The notes: generated by a model not told the origin, from the letters alone. Positions 26,017 through 35,421 are shown, numbered from the stretch's first letter. The stretch: 64,000 nt of DNA from Colwellia sp. (GCA_013215295.1 JABSOZ010000004.1:344390-408389), one strand, 5' to 3'. Numbers and translations are program-made.

Positions 26017-26253
26017 CTAGGCAAGCTTAAACAATACCTCTCGAAACCCAATATTAGTCGCATTTGTTATGGCCGCCGAAATAGACTTGAACACACGCGC
26101 TTCACCGTCTGAACGCTGTGCAGACATTGTATGCTGTTTATTCTTGTTGTCAGTCACTATCACTTCGAAACCTTCTCCCATCCACGAAGAAGTAACCACA
26201 ACAGACTTTAAGCCTCCTGCATCGAATACATTTTTTAATTCATTTAATTCCAT
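26017..26253 (-). CDS. Small cargo protein of unknown function
   Basis: The 78-aa protein has a well-formed alpha/beta pattern (LKSVVVTSSWMGEGFEVIVT; ARVFKSISAAITNATNIGF). AGAGGAAAAAGT precedes the ATG as a ribosome-binding site. It lies downstream of the RecD2-like helicase in the same direction, across a set of 46-bp repeats, and may be the last gene of the right-hand recombinase operon. Function unknown. Confidence 0.55.
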   Translation of the reverse strand: MELNELKNVFDAGGLKSVVVTSSWMGEGFEVIVTDNKNKQHTMSAQRSDGEARVFKSISAAITNATNIGFREVLFKLA

Positions 26254-26270
26254 ACTTTTTCCTCTAACTA

Positions 26271-26406
26271 TATCAAAACACTGATTTTACACATCAATTC
26301 TTAAATATGATCTTGTCATCAAAATACTGGTTTTACACATCAAATTTTGAATTTGATCTTGTTATCAAAATGCCGAATTTATATATCAAATCTTAAGTTT
26401 GATCTG
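26271..26406. repeat. Three imperfect tandem 45-46-bp repeats
   Basis: The units start at about 26271, 26316 and 26362. Each runs from ATCAAAA through a CTG-like centre and ACATCAAAT-type block to GATCTTG or GATCTG. Unit junctions form inverted repeats (TTTGAT-cttgtt-ATCAAA), and units contain ATCAAAT...ATTTGAT. The last unit overlaps the final codons of the helicase gene. It could act as a set of protein-binding iterons, hairpins that limit read-through, or a recombination site. Confidence 0.7.
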
Positions 26407-28810
26407 TATCTTCTTGTAGCAATATTTTTAGCATTGTTTGCCGCGAACTTGCGTGCGACTCTTTTTCGATTGTTGAAATCAACTTCTGCTTGGTACTAAC
26501 AATATGCAGTTCGAATTCAGCACGTGTGATTGCTGTATACAACCACGCTCTGTCAACATGTCCACCATGTAACGCGACAATTATCCGAGGGAATTGACTG
26601 CCCTGGGCTTTATGTACCGTGATCCCATAACCCAGTTTTATTGTTGGCAATACCTCTTCATTCGGACTTATTTCAACATCTTCATCATCCATTTTTATCA
26701 GGCCAAACGAGTCTTCAGCTCGCGCTACTGAAGTCAATTTCCCCAAGGAACCATTTTGTATATCTTGCGAAATGTTTGCAGTAAACAAGACAGGATCACC
26801 TTTGCGCAACATGATAAGTGGATGCTTGATAAAATCAGGGAAGCGGTCTGTTTCTTTAATTAAAAAAGCTTCACCGCCTGGGTTTACTGCCTGCTGACAA
26901 AGTTCGTTTATTTCGTCCACCAAGTCATTTGTAGAGCCAACGACCATGCTGGTTTCGGGGGATGCCGCATATAGTTCAGCACATTTTATTGCGATAGAGT
27001 TAGCACATATTTTTGCGTTATATTGATGAGATTCATGTGGGTTATATTGATGAGCAACTTCATGAAAGTGAATGGAACCTGTCGTAAGCGCTTTAGGTAC
27101 AATGCCTTCCCGCACCAAAAAGGAATACTCTGGAATACCCGTCGCACCGTCTGCACGCTTAACAATATTAAGCTCGGTGAACGGCATAACCCCCGAACCA
27201 ATCACATCTGCAAGAACGTTACCAGCGCCAATTGACGGGAGTTGATGATGGTCGCCCACCAACAGCATCCTCACGTTCGGGTTGATGTTGGTGATGATAT
27301 GATACATATCAGCTACGTCGAGCATGCTGGATTCATCAATGACGATAAGGTACTTACCTTCGTTATCTTCGATGATCGTTTCATGCAGAAATCGGCAAAT
27401 ACTTGTAGCATTAATTGGGCGATCACGAGCACCGTTCTTGCCAGGCTTGTTAATGCTGTCACGCATTCGTTTAGCGGCCTTGCAACTTAGTGCCATTGTT
27501 TTGATATTGCGGTTGTATTGAACTTCATCAGACTCAAGAAGATAGTCGGTATACGAGACATAACCGAGCGCTTCGTAAGCGGTCAAAACAGCATGCAGAA
27601 CCGTTGTTTTACCTGTGCCTGCACCGCCGATGATTGCGCTGAACCGATTTTCAACCGCCGTTATCACTGCGTCTTTTTGCTTCGGTAATAACGGATAGGG
27701 GGAAAGTTCAAAGGCTTTTTTGCAGGCTTCACTTTCAGCTTCCCCGAACACAGCGCCATGCGATCTCATTGATAGCAAGCGCAGGGCAATGACGTTCTCC
27801 ATCAGGTAGGTCGGTGTTAGCTGGTATTGTCCGTTGGGATAGATAACATAGGCATCCTTGTCATGCACTTTGAGTGCAGTGGCTGCCAACTCTTCAATGC
27901 TATGGGCCAGTTTTTGGTACGACTTGTTTAGCGACGCAACAAGTTCTGCCTTTTGTAGTATCTCTACGAGCTCTTTTAGCAACTTATCGTATGTAGCAAA
28001 AGTGTGTCCGCCTTTATTGCAAGTACGTCTTATTGCTTGTGAGACGGCGGCAACCATTCTTCTTGGGTCGGCTGAGCTGATGTTCTGCTCAAAGCCACTG
28101 CGCACAAGCATATCTACTTCGGAAAAATTCATCGAGAAGCAACTTGCGAGCCGATAGGGGTTTTCTTCAATAATGACACGGGGATCAATCGAATAGCTGT
28201 AACCGCTTTGGTGAGTCCTTTGCGTATTGATAATGGGTTTAAATTCAAAAATCATCTTTTGAATTTTAATCGGAATTCCTTTACTCATCAGCCATGTAGC
28301 ATACTTTAAGTTTCGATACTTGCTATATCCTTTCACCAAAGTTTTCGCCATCTCTGGCGTTACTACGGTTTCAAGATTGCCTGTCCGTCCGTGCTCCATG
28401 TGCTTGAGTATCTCAAGCCCAAACCCATCCCACAGAGCTTCTGCTTTCCCCTTTCCCACACCTTTGAATGCCTTTGCTTTTTTTATAAATTCGACAAAAG
28501 CTTGTTTTGTTTCCGGTAAAATACAAACACATTGTTTTGCATTCCGAATCTCGTGATGTCGATCTACACCATGCTTTTTATAACTCGGTTTTTCTTCGAC
28601 ATAAGCGTCGCCGTTGATTTTCCAAACCTGTCCTATTTCTGGCTCAAAGACCGTCTGTTCAGGTGTTGCCGTGATGAAGTAAAAATCCCTTTTACTGGTT
28701 TTCTGATGGGTAGCTGGACACACAGGAACCCCACTAAAGCGCATTTTACCCGATTTATAGGTACTTAAAATTTTGGTTACTCGAATTGTAATGCTTGGCA
28801 TTAGAGCCAT
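26393..28810 (-). CDS. RecD2-like SF1B DNA helicase
   Basis: The 805-aa helicase has an N-terminal domain, then helix-hairpin-helix-like segments (AKAFKGVGKGKAEALWDGFG). The motor core has Walker A GGAGTGKTTV (~395), Walker B VIDESSMLD (~485), motif III GDHHQLPSIGAGN, and the terminal motifs GYGITVHKAQGSQF and AITRAE. This order is that of RecD2/TraI-type 5'-3' helicases. It ends the right-hand recombinase operon, overlapping the coiled-coil gene by one base. It may process DNA during transfer or replication of the element, or protect the island. The family is also common in conjugative relaxases, but no relaxase domain is seen. Confidence 0.8.
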   Translation of the reverse strand: MALMPSITIRVTKILSTYKSGKMRFSGVPVCPATHQKTSKRDFYFITATPEQTVFEPEIGQVWKINGDAYVEEKPSYKKHGVDRHHEIRNAKQCVCILPETKQAFVEFIKKAKAFKGVGKGKAEALWDGFGLEILKHMEHGRTGNLETVVTPEMAKTLVKGYSKYRNLKYATWLMSKGIPIKIQKMIFEFKPIINTQRTHQSGYSYSIDPRVIIEENPYRLASCFSMNFSEVDMLVRSGFEQNISSADPRRMVAAVSQAIRRTCNKGGHTFATYDKLLKELVEILQKAELVASLNKSYQKLAHSIEELAATALKVHDKDAYVIYPNGQYQLTPTYLMENVIALRLLSMRSHGAVFGEAESEACKKAFELSPYPLLPKQKDAVITAVENRFSAIIGGAGTGKTTVLHAVLTAYEALGYVSYTDYLLESDEVQYNRNIKTMALSCKAAKRMRDSINKPGKNGARDRPINATSICRFLHETIIEDNEGKYLIVIDESSMLDVADMYHIITNINPNVRMLLVGDHHQLPSIGAGNVLADVIGSGVMPFTELNIVKRADGATGIPEYSFLVREGIVPKALTTGSIHFHEVAHQYNPHESHQYNAKICANSIAIKCAELYAASPETSMVVGSTNDLVDEINELCQQAVNPGGEAFLIKETDRFPDFIKHPLIMLRKGDPVLFTANISQDIQNGSLGKLTSVARAEDSFGLIKMDDEDVEISPNEEVLPTIKLGYGITVHKAQGSQFPRIIVALHGGHVDRAWLYTAITRAEFELHIVSTKQKLISTIEKESHASSRQTMLKILLQEDTDQT

Positions 28811-29271
28811 TATTTCATCTCGCCTAGACGTCGATAAACCTCAGCCACTTCGCTGAAACGCTCGTAGTTGCTCTTGATAGCCTCATTCTCAGATTCAAGT
28901 TCAAGGATGCGTTGATGTAGTTTCGCAGCCTCCGCAACGCTTATAGCCCCGATAGGTAGGTCTTTAGTATTTGATTCGCTAGTATCAGCAGCACCACCTC
29001 CTTTCTTGCCTTCTTCAGGTTCCAACTCAGGGTACACGCCTCGTGCACGAAGATCATTTTCAATATCATGCAACATTCGCCGTATTACTTTATTTCTCAA
29101 CGTACCCCGATCCACGAATTCGCAGATAAGCTGAAGTTCTTTGCGGTTGGCCTTTTTCTCTTTCGAGTTGTATATATTTTCCCAATCCTGATCTGTCATA
29201 GAGTCTGTCACTTCTTTAAAGACCGCTTCATTTTTTCGTGCCGTCTCCTGAGTGATTTTACCCTTTGTCAT
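28810..29271 (-). CDS. Coiled-coil protein of recombinase operon
   Basis: The 153-aa protein has a helical N-terminal domain (TDQDWENIYNSKEKKANRKE; LRNKVIRRMLHDIEND). A flexible Gly/Ser/Thr linker follows, then a C-terminal coiled coil (AAKLHQRILELESENEAIKS). It lies between the HTH/coiled-coil protein and the RecD2-like helicase, and overlaps the helicase start by one base. It may recruit the helicase to the recombinase complex. From memory, Vibrio island proteins with similar layout exist, but I cannot confirm homology. Confidence 0.6.
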   Translation of the reverse strand: MTKGKITQETARKNEAVFKEVTDSMTDQDWENIYNSKEKKANRKELQLICEFVDRGTLRNKVIRRMLHDIENDLRARGVYPELEPEEGKKGGGAADTSESNTKDLPIGAISVAEAAKLHQRILELESENEAIKSNYERFSEVAEVYRRLGEMK

Positions 29272-29344
29272 GACTGTTCCTTATTATCGAAATAAATTAA
29301 CTTGGTTACAAACATTAATGAAATCTAGACTCATTACAATACGT

Positions 29345-29929
29345 TCACTTATTTTTTTCACTTATTTGTTTAATGAGTTGTTGTTGTGTAAGCCTTAGAT
29401 GGGCAATAGTTTCTTGTGCTGTATTGTAATCAGCTTGTAATACCGTATATCTCTCTGCCAACGATTTTTGCTCCATTATCACTTGGGAGTCGATCAATTC
29501 TCGGAAAAATTCGCGGTACTTTTTATTTTCTAAATCCTTAACTTCCTTCTGCAAGGCTTTTTTAGCCACTTCTAGCTCAGGTTTAGACATCCTGCGCCCA
29601 TCAGTTGGATGTCCTCCATCTAGCTTCCACATATCGAGTAAAATATCATTCTGCTCTTTAATAAATTTAAGCAGGCCTTCTTGCCTATCTTTTCTAATGT
29701 TGGTGTCGCTAACACCCGCTTTCTCAGCAATATGGGCGTTGACTAGGGTTCGTTCTGTAACTTTAAGGTCTTTAGAAGGCCCTTCTTTAATCTGTGTTTT
29801 TAATTCTTTAACCAGTTCAATCGTTGCATCATATAGCCTACTGGTCATTTTATTGCCTGATTTAACCCAGTCGGGTAGTTCCACTTCGACAGGCTTTTTT
29901 CTTAATTTATCTAATCTTGAATTTTTCAT
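29345..29929 (-). CDS. HTH plus coiled-coil partner protein, right module (TnpC/GmtX-like)
   Basis: The 194-aa protein has an N-terminal basic tail and a central HTH-like element (HIAEKAGVSDTNIRKDRQEG, residues ~75-95). A long C-terminal coiled coil follows (LEVAKKALQKEVKDLENKKY...). The start lies three bases from the stop of the 670-aa recombinase gene. It is the counterpart of the 133-aa protein in the left module and fits the small third component of multi-recombinase elements. Its role is probably to bind the element end or control the recombinases. Confidence 0.65.
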   Translation of the reverse strand: MKNSRLDKLRKKPVEVELPDWVKSGNKMTSRLYDATIELVKELKTQIKEGPSKDLKVTERTLVNAHIAEKAGVSDTNIRKDRQEGLLKFIKEQNDILLDMWKLDGGHPTDGRRMSKPELEVAKKALQKEVKDLENKKYREFFRELIDSQVIMEQKSLAERYTVLQADYNTAQETIAHLRLTQQQLIKQISEKNK

Positions 29930-29932
29930 GAT

Positions 29933-31945
29933 CTACTCCATTGCATCTAGAATTTTATTGCCACGTTCAACCACTTGTTCACTGACCTTGAAATGCTGGC
30001 TGTTCTTCAGTGGAAACCGCTCTAAAAAATCCTCATGACTGAGTACATTTCGCAACACACTGTCGTAGTTACTCTTCTTGCTTCTAAATGAATGATGACA
30101 TCCTGAGCACAGTTCAAAACATCCATCCAGAAGGTTAGGTACACCCGTTTTTTTATCTAGACATTTTGATAGATGTTTAGTTTCTGTCAACACGAGGCAA
30201 AAACCGAACTCGTGGGGTGTTAATGAGTCAAAAGCATTGCTCAAATCATTAATAAATTCATCTAATTCATCTGGAGTTCTGAATGCCATTTTACTGACTT
30301 CACGGCGAACGTGCAGCGCCATAGCTCCGGTAAAATCACCTGCATCTTCACCTACCATGCGATACAATAACTCCTTGATATATCTGCGCTCCGCGCCCTG
30401 ACGGATGTCATCAAAGCCTTTGTTATTCGTGTAAGAACTTGTGAATGAACTACCTACACGGTGACGAAAATGCTGACGTATAGCTTCCAAGACATCACCA
30501 TCGAAACGCCTGATTGCAAGCTCAGCAAAACAATGTCGGAAGCCGTGGGGAATGATTTTTTCACAAATTTGGCGGAGATGCTCTCCATGCTTTATAATTA
30601 AAGTTTCGTAAAACATCTGAATTTGGTCCCTCATATAGTCAGTGCTAAGACCTAACATGTTTGATTTGATGCCTGATGGGGCGTTGAAGTGAGCTGCCTT
30701 AAAGTATTGTGCGAATAAAGGTATACTATCTTCGTCAGGGAGGCCGCGCTTGGTCACATAACTCAAATCATTGAGTATCATTGCGGCTTCAGCTACCAAT
30801 CCTGACATGCTACGAATTTCGCTCAGCCCTAAGTGTGTTTTATTGATGTTAGTGCGAAACATCCAAGTTCCGTCCGCTTTAATATCGTAATCATCAGCAT
30901 CGATATTCGATAACTCGTGAATGCGGATACCTGTGAGGCAGAGGAAAACAATCATGCAAGCCTTATAGACTTCAGAGCATAGCTCGTTAACATGCTTGCT
31001 CCCTTTCAAGGTGAAAATGTCACTTAAGGGAAGTGGCTTATCAAGCCCTTGTAATTTAGCGTATTCTCCCTCAACATTATTAGCAAATTGTTTAATTGTA
31101 TTGTTAAGGTTTGGATTGGCCCCTTGATATTTACTTAAAACCTCTCCATTTATATACTGCTTAAGTTTAGGATCTTTCCCATTTCGCCTATTAAAAGCCA
31201 CATCAGAAGGGCTCAGCTTAAATTCACCTCGTTGGGCGCGGAAATACGCTTGCAATAGATGCGTACTGGGGCGGCGTAAGATTTCAATCGCCTCGCTGAG
31301 AAGAAGCATACTGATCTCCAAGGGTATACTGGCGAAACTCCCTCCTTTTAACCATTCAACATAATCTACGCCCATATCAATGACCTGCTGCTTCAGCACC
31401 GTCTGGATAAAATCTTTAGGGAGGTGTATCAGTAAGCCATCATTCAAAAGCCCTTTGCGATAATATTTTCCAGTAGTTTTTAATAAAGTTAGTTCCATAT
31501 TTATTGTTTGGAATGCAAGTAACTCCTTCACCTTAAAGCGTTCAGGCTTGCCAGTCACTTCAATTTCATTAAATGCGAGTGCATTTACAAAAGATGAACA
31601 TTCGTGTTCCCCCCACTGAGTTAGCGGCCTGTCAGGGTGATGTTTGGTTGCCCATGCAGTGAGTTTTTTTATTTTTGTAAGTTGCTGAAATACTGTTGAA
31701 AATCTTGCACTTAATGCTTGAGTGTTAGGGGATACATAGCCCCCACAGACTTTAATCATCAGTTGCTTTCCCCATATTCGCCAGTATTTATTGGCATCTG
31801 GAAAAGCAACATCCAAGTATTTTACCTCGCCTGATACATTGTCGGTGAGGTAAAAGACATCATCAGTTAATTTATTGATGAGTTTCGGAGAATCGTTATC
31901 TTGCCCTAATGGAGCTATATTGGTTTGCATCAAATTGATATTCAT
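29933..31945 (-). CDS. Large tyrosine recombinase with Cys-rich tail, right module
   Basis: The 670-aa recombinase has an intact active site: Arg341 (LTGIRIHEL), Lys369 (NINKTHLG), His467 and Arg470 (PHGFRHCFAE), His492 or His495 (QHFRHRVG), and Tyr505 (TSSYTN). The tail (residues ~590-640) contains Cys/His pairs (FELCSGCHHSFRSKK), a likely zinc-binding module. It is the counterpart of the 603-aa recombinase of the left module but clearly diverged in sequence. A 12-base gap separates it from the 750-aa gene upstream. Confidence 0.85.
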   Translation of the reverse strand: MNINLMQTNIAPLGQDNDSPKLINKLTDDVFYLTDNVSGEVKYLDVAFPDANKYWRIWGKQLMIKVCGGYVSPNTQALSARFSTVFQQLTKIKKLTAWATKHHPDRPLTQWGEHECSSFVNALAFNEIEVTGKPERFKVKELLAFQTINMELTLLKTTGKYYRKGLLNDGLLIHLPKDFIQTVLKQQVIDMGVDYVEWLKGGSFASIPLEISMLLLSEAIEILRRPSTHLLQAYFRAQRGEFKLSPSDVAFNRRNGKDPKLKQYINGEVLSKYQGANPNLNNTIKQFANNVEGEYAKLQGLDKPLPLSDIFTLKGSKHVNELCSEVYKACMIVFLCLTGIRIHELSNIDADDYDIKADGTWMFRTNINKTHLGLSEIRSMSGLVAEAAMILNDLSYVTKRGLPDEDSIPLFAQYFKAAHFNAPSGIKSNMLGLSTDYMRDQIQMFYETLIIKHGEHLRQICEKIIPHGFRHCFAELAIRRFDGDVLEAIRQHFRHRVGSSFTSSYTNNKGFDDIRQGAERRYIKELLYRMVGEDAGDFTGAMALHVRREVSKMAFRTPDELDEFINDLSNAFDSLTPHEFGFCLVLTETKHLSKCLDKKTGVPNLLDGCFELCSGCHHSFRSKKSNYDSVLRNVLSHEDFLERFPLKNSQHFKVSEQVVERGNKILDAME

Positions 31946-31957
31946 TAAGTATAAATC

Positions 31958-34210
31958 CTAAAGCAGTGAAGGGTACGGGATGTCAAATTCAGCCAACATA
32001 TCTTTGCCTGCTTGCTGTAAATGGGTGGGGAATTGCTCAAGCATCTCATTTAAGTAGGCTAGATTAATTCGGAGCTTTGATGCTTTTTTCTCGCTATCCA
32101 AGCGCACTGAAGGTAGCTCTTTTTTGATGTGGGCAATGTATCCAGTGATAAGCGCAGCGGTTATTTCAGTGGTTACAATAAGGGTTTGACCTTTATGGTT
32201 GATACCACCCCAAATCTCAGTGTCTAGATCTAAGGATCCAAGCATTTTTTCAAACTCATCCTTGGTGTTACTGATATCTAGGATTTTGCGTACTTGTTGC
32301 ATATCGACTACTTTTGTACTTTTGATATATTCACTGATTTTTAGTGCTTCTTTTTCATAGATCTCGCCGACTTGTGCACCGAATCTTCGCTGAGACTCTA
32401 TTTTCTGAGGTGAATTGCTGCGGTCATTGTAAACATTGGCTTTCATTGTTTCGGAATGTGCAGTCAATTCGGCTTTGACTTCAGCAGAACCGCTTGATTC
32501 GGCGTCGTTGGTAGGTTGGTTCCCTTTTGGATAAACATTGGTGCTATCATCCATACGCTTGCGCGACATTGAAATAGCGCTAGGGCTTAAAGATATTCGT
32601 GAATTTTTCATTTTGCACTTTATTTTTTTCAACCCACGCTTTTTTCTAACACTATTTTTTTTTGCATTCTCATTTTGTTCCAATCGATTTTTATTATTAT
32701 GCTCAATCAACCTTTCTAGTAGCCATAAAAATGGTTTTCCTTCGTCACCAACTTCTTCCGAAAATTGAGCGTTCAGGTGCGTTTGTTTGTCTAGGAGAAG
32801 TGATATGAACGAATTAAGTTCATTAGATCCGGAGGATATAACCCCAATGCTAATTTTTTCTAAGTTATACGAAAAAGTATTGCCTTTCTCGGACTCTGGG
32901 AGAGTGCTTTGTGCCTCTAACATCAAATTATGATAGTAGTTATATGTGTCATGTACTATGCTTTTTCTGCTGTAAATGGGCGTTGCGGACGTCGTATTTC
33001 GGCGACCTTTGCCATATCCAATTTGAAGACTTTTATCTGTAATAGAAAAGTCCGCTAATGCGTGCTGATTTAAACCCTCTCGTTGGATTGAATCGGCAGC
33101 TAACAAGCATTGAATTGAAAATGCTTCTATATCGGATGGCATATTGAGGAACCGAAACGTCAATGCCCTCAGGCTGGTTATCACATATTTTTTTTTGTCA
33201 ACAGAACTAGCAACTATTTTTCCTTTTTCCCTGTTGAAGAATCGTTTTGCCCAGGCTAGTTTAGTGGTTTCGCTATCTAATTTAGTAGCGTCAGGCAGTT
33301 CGTTTTGGTACAACCACTCAATGGTAAGAGGTTTTTCTTGCTGTAATATAACCTTATAAAGATGATTATAGGCATCCAGTATTATTTGATATTTATCAGC
33401 GCTTAATTTGCCCGTAATTACCTTATTACTTATAGTCAAACAAGGTTGAAAATAAGTTGAAAACTTGTGATTGAGCAGATTGTTTTTTTTTAGTTTATCT
33501 ATCCATTGTTTAAGAACTTTATCCTGTAATAAGTCAGACCGCATATTACCAAGCTTTTCATTGATGAAACAACACGTAAGGCGAAGCGCCTTGATCATAT
33601 CAGTATCATTGTATGGGCAGTTCCGTGCACCAAATAAATCTACTAATGACTGCATCGGTGTGGAATTATGCTTCGGGTTCGGAACATCTGGCGCAAACGC
33701 CAGATACGATACAAAATCAGTAGTAAATACTGGATTTAGAACGTGATTTTTTTGACTTAACAGCCATTTTGTGGGTTCAACTATATGGAGCATTTCGCAA
33801 TAGAAAGTTAGTTTTGCTTGGCTCTTTCGATACCGAAGGTATTCTTCATATATATTAAGCGGCACACCATCATTCAAATACTGTGTTTGCTTGGCTATAA
33901 ATGCAAAGAACTTCTCCTGACTCAAGACCTCGCTATATCTAGTTAAAGGTGTTTTTTCCAAAAAGCTCTTTGATTGCAAATATAAAATTACATTACGCAT
34001 AATGTGAAAGTTTTCATATCCTGCTGGGATAACAAGTTTTTTAACTACTGATTTACCACTGCCTGTTTGCCGACAGTTCACCGTTACTTCTGTCTCTGAT
34101 ACTCTGATCGGAATTACGGTAGCGGGGGCCATTGTTTCAAGGGATATAAATGTTGTATCAACAGACTCACGACTCCCAGTAGCATCTCCTATTTCATCAG
34201 AGCCCATCAT
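31958..34210 (-). CDS. Large degenerate recombinase-like protein, middle gene of right module
   Basis: This 750-aa protein sits between two tyrosine recombinases but shows no complete catalytic set. A region near residues 360-430 (SIQCLLAADSIQREGLNQHA) looks like a decayed catalytic core. I find no HxxR, LGH or nucleophile Tyr box. A Lys/Arg-rich segment (~residues 520-545, VRKKRGLKKIKCKMKNS) is probably unstructured and DNA-binding. From memory it resembles the large GmtZ-type proteins of Gamma-Mobile-Trio islands, which needs a search. It probably acts as a structural or targeting subunit. The stop overlaps nothing downstream, but its start overlaps the integrase stop (ATGA). Confidence 0.6.
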   Translation of the reverse strand: MMGSDEIGDATGSRESVDTTFISLETMAPATVIPIRVSETEVTVNCRQTGSGKSVVKKLVIPAGYENFHIMRNVILYLQSKSFLEKTPLTRYSEVLSQEKFFAFIAKQTQYLNDGVPLNIYEEYLRYRKSQAKLTFYCEMLHIVEPTKWLLSQKNHVLNPVFTTDFVSYLAFAPDVPNPKHNSTPMQSLVDLFGARNCPYNDTDMIKALRLTCCFINEKLGNMRSDLLQDKVLKQWIDKLKKNNLLNHKFSTYFQPCLTISNKVITGKLSADKYQIILDAYNHLYKVILQQEKPLTIEWLYQNELPDATKLDSETTKLAWAKRFFNREKGKIVASSVDKKKYVITSLRALTFRFLNMPSDIEAFSIQCLLAADSIQREGLNQHALADFSITDKSLQIGYGKGRRNTTSATPIYSRKSIVHDTYNYYHNLMLEAQSTLPESEKGNTFSYNLEKISIGVISSGSNELNSFISLLLDKQTHLNAQFSEEVGDEGKPFLWLLERLIEHNNKNRLEQNENAKKNSVRKKRGLKKIKCKMKNSRISLSPSAISMSRKRMDDSTNVYPKGNQPTNDAESSGSAEVKAELTAHSETMKANVYNDRSNSPQKIESQRRFGAQVGEIYEKEALKISEYIKSTKVVDMQQVRKILDISNTKDEFEKMLGSLDLDTEIWGGINHKGQTLIVTTEITAALITGYIAHIKKELPSVRLDSEKKASKLRINLAYLNEMLEQFPTHLQQAGKDMLAEFDIPYPSLL

Positions 34211-35355
34211 TTATTTCCTTTTTTTGCGTAATGACGTTTGCCATATTGAGTATCATCAAGACTCAATTTGGCTAGCACAGCCTCTCGGCTATTAAGTAGT
34301 GCGTCAAAATAAATGTATTTAAAGGTGATCTTTTTGTCTGTGTGCCCCAACCACTGTGGTACGTAGATCCAAGGGTCTTTCTTTAATTCTTTACACAAAG
34401 CAACAGCATTGGTAGCAAAACATTTTCGTCCTTTGTGATAGGTGCGATTTTTCCAACGCTGACGTTCTTTAGGTGTGACTTCTGGACGGAGACAATAACG
34501 GTCTGCACATTCACGAAATAATTTGGTGGCAAAGCTCTCGTCTACAAGACGTTTGCCATTTTTCCTACAAATCAAATTGCCTTTTTTAATGTGTCTTGCC
34601 CGGCCCCATAAAAATTTGTAAATTCTATCCACTAAACTAACAGGGAAAATAACAGAACGGTATACGCTGCCCTTGCCAAACACGTCGAATTCTAATGTAG
34701 AAGGCAATCGATTTTCAACCTCAGGTAATTTTTCCCTGAGTTTTTCAACATTCATGTTTTCTTTCAGCGTAACCTCAAAGGTGCGAAATCCTGCCATGTA
34801 ACCAAGTGCCAGAGTTAGTTCATTCCGCTCTCGATTAAACCCATCGTTTTCCTCCACCTGACTAACTAGATGGTCATTGAATTCTTGTTCAGTAAAGTAC
34901 ACGTCGTGCATTTCTGTTGAAATATTACGAAGGAAGGTTGATTTGTCTTCTGCCTCTTGATAAGAAAACGAAAAATCAGGAATACGAGCAGTAAAACCGT
35001 GATCATACGCATAACGATAGAATCCGGATATGGCAGCGATATGCGTTTGCATTGAGCTATCCTTGAGGTTTTTTTGTTGCCTTAAATATCCATAGAGGTA
35101 GCCTGACATTTCTCTATCGGTTAATGAGTTCCAATCGCTAAAAGAACCATCTGCTCTTTTAGACTTCTCAATCATAGTGAAAAATTGCTTGATCGGGTTT
35201 TGATAAGTCCTAACAGTTTTAAATTTGTGATTTTTCGCAGTATTAAATAGGAACGCGCTTGGCACTACAAGGGGGAAGCCGTCTTGCAATAAAACGTATG
35301 ATGTTAGTGTGCGTACTCCAAACTCAATGCCTTCGACCTTCTTGCATTCAATCAT
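34207..35355 (-). CDS. Tyrosine recombinase (integrase), first gene of right module
   Basis: The 382-aa recombinase has a core-binding domain (residues ~45-135) and catalytic residues Arg191 (AGFRTFEV), Lys228 (FGKGSVY), His307 and Arg310 (YHKGRKCFAT), His338 (WLGHTD) and Tyr347 or Tyr349 (FKYIYF). It is about 100 bases from the junction with dinB and faces inward. That is the usual position of an integrase acting on the adjacent att site. It is the likely enzyme that inserted this island in dinB. Confidence 0.9.
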   Translation of the reverse strand: MIECKKVEGIEFGVRTLTSYVLLQDGFPLVVPSAFLFNTAKNHKFKTVRTYQNPIKQFFTMIEKSKRADGSFSDWNSLTDREMSGYLYGYLRQQKNLKDSSMQTHIAAISGFYRYAYDHGFTARIPDFSFSYQEAEDKSTFLRNISTEMHDVYFTEQEFNDHLVSQVEENDGFNRERNELTLALGYMAGFRTFEVTLKENMNVEKLREKLPEVENRLPSTLEFDVFGKGSVYRSVIFPVSLVDRIYKFLWGRARHIKKGNLICRKNGKRLVDESFATKLFRECADRYCLRPEVTPKERQRWKNRTYHKGRKCFATNAVALCKELKKDPWIYVPQWLGHTDKKITFKYIYFDALLNSREAVLAKLSLDDTQYGKRHYAKKGNK

Positions 35356-35391
35356 CTAATTATCCTTACGTGACTTTTCTTGACGTAGAAA

Positions 35392-35421
35392 ATGGTATCC
35401 TAATATAAACTTATTTGTCAA
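35392..35421 (-). promoter_or_regulatory. Candidate promoter of right recombinase operon
   Basis: On the minus strand, TTGACA (35421-35416) and TACCAT (35397-35392) are separated by 18 bases, just upstream of the integrase ATG at 35355. The -35 is perfect and the -10 weak. No LexA box is visible here, in contrast to the left module. Confidence 0.4.

Noticed and set aside
26271..26406. The three 46-bp units as a CRISPR array
   Set aside because: The repeats are contiguous without spacers, diverged, and no cas genes are present.
29345..35355. Naming the right-hand genes gmtX, gmtY and gmtZ
   Set aside because: The gene order and sizes recall Gamma-Mobile-Trio elements, but I am relying on memory and cannot check homology, so no symbols were given.
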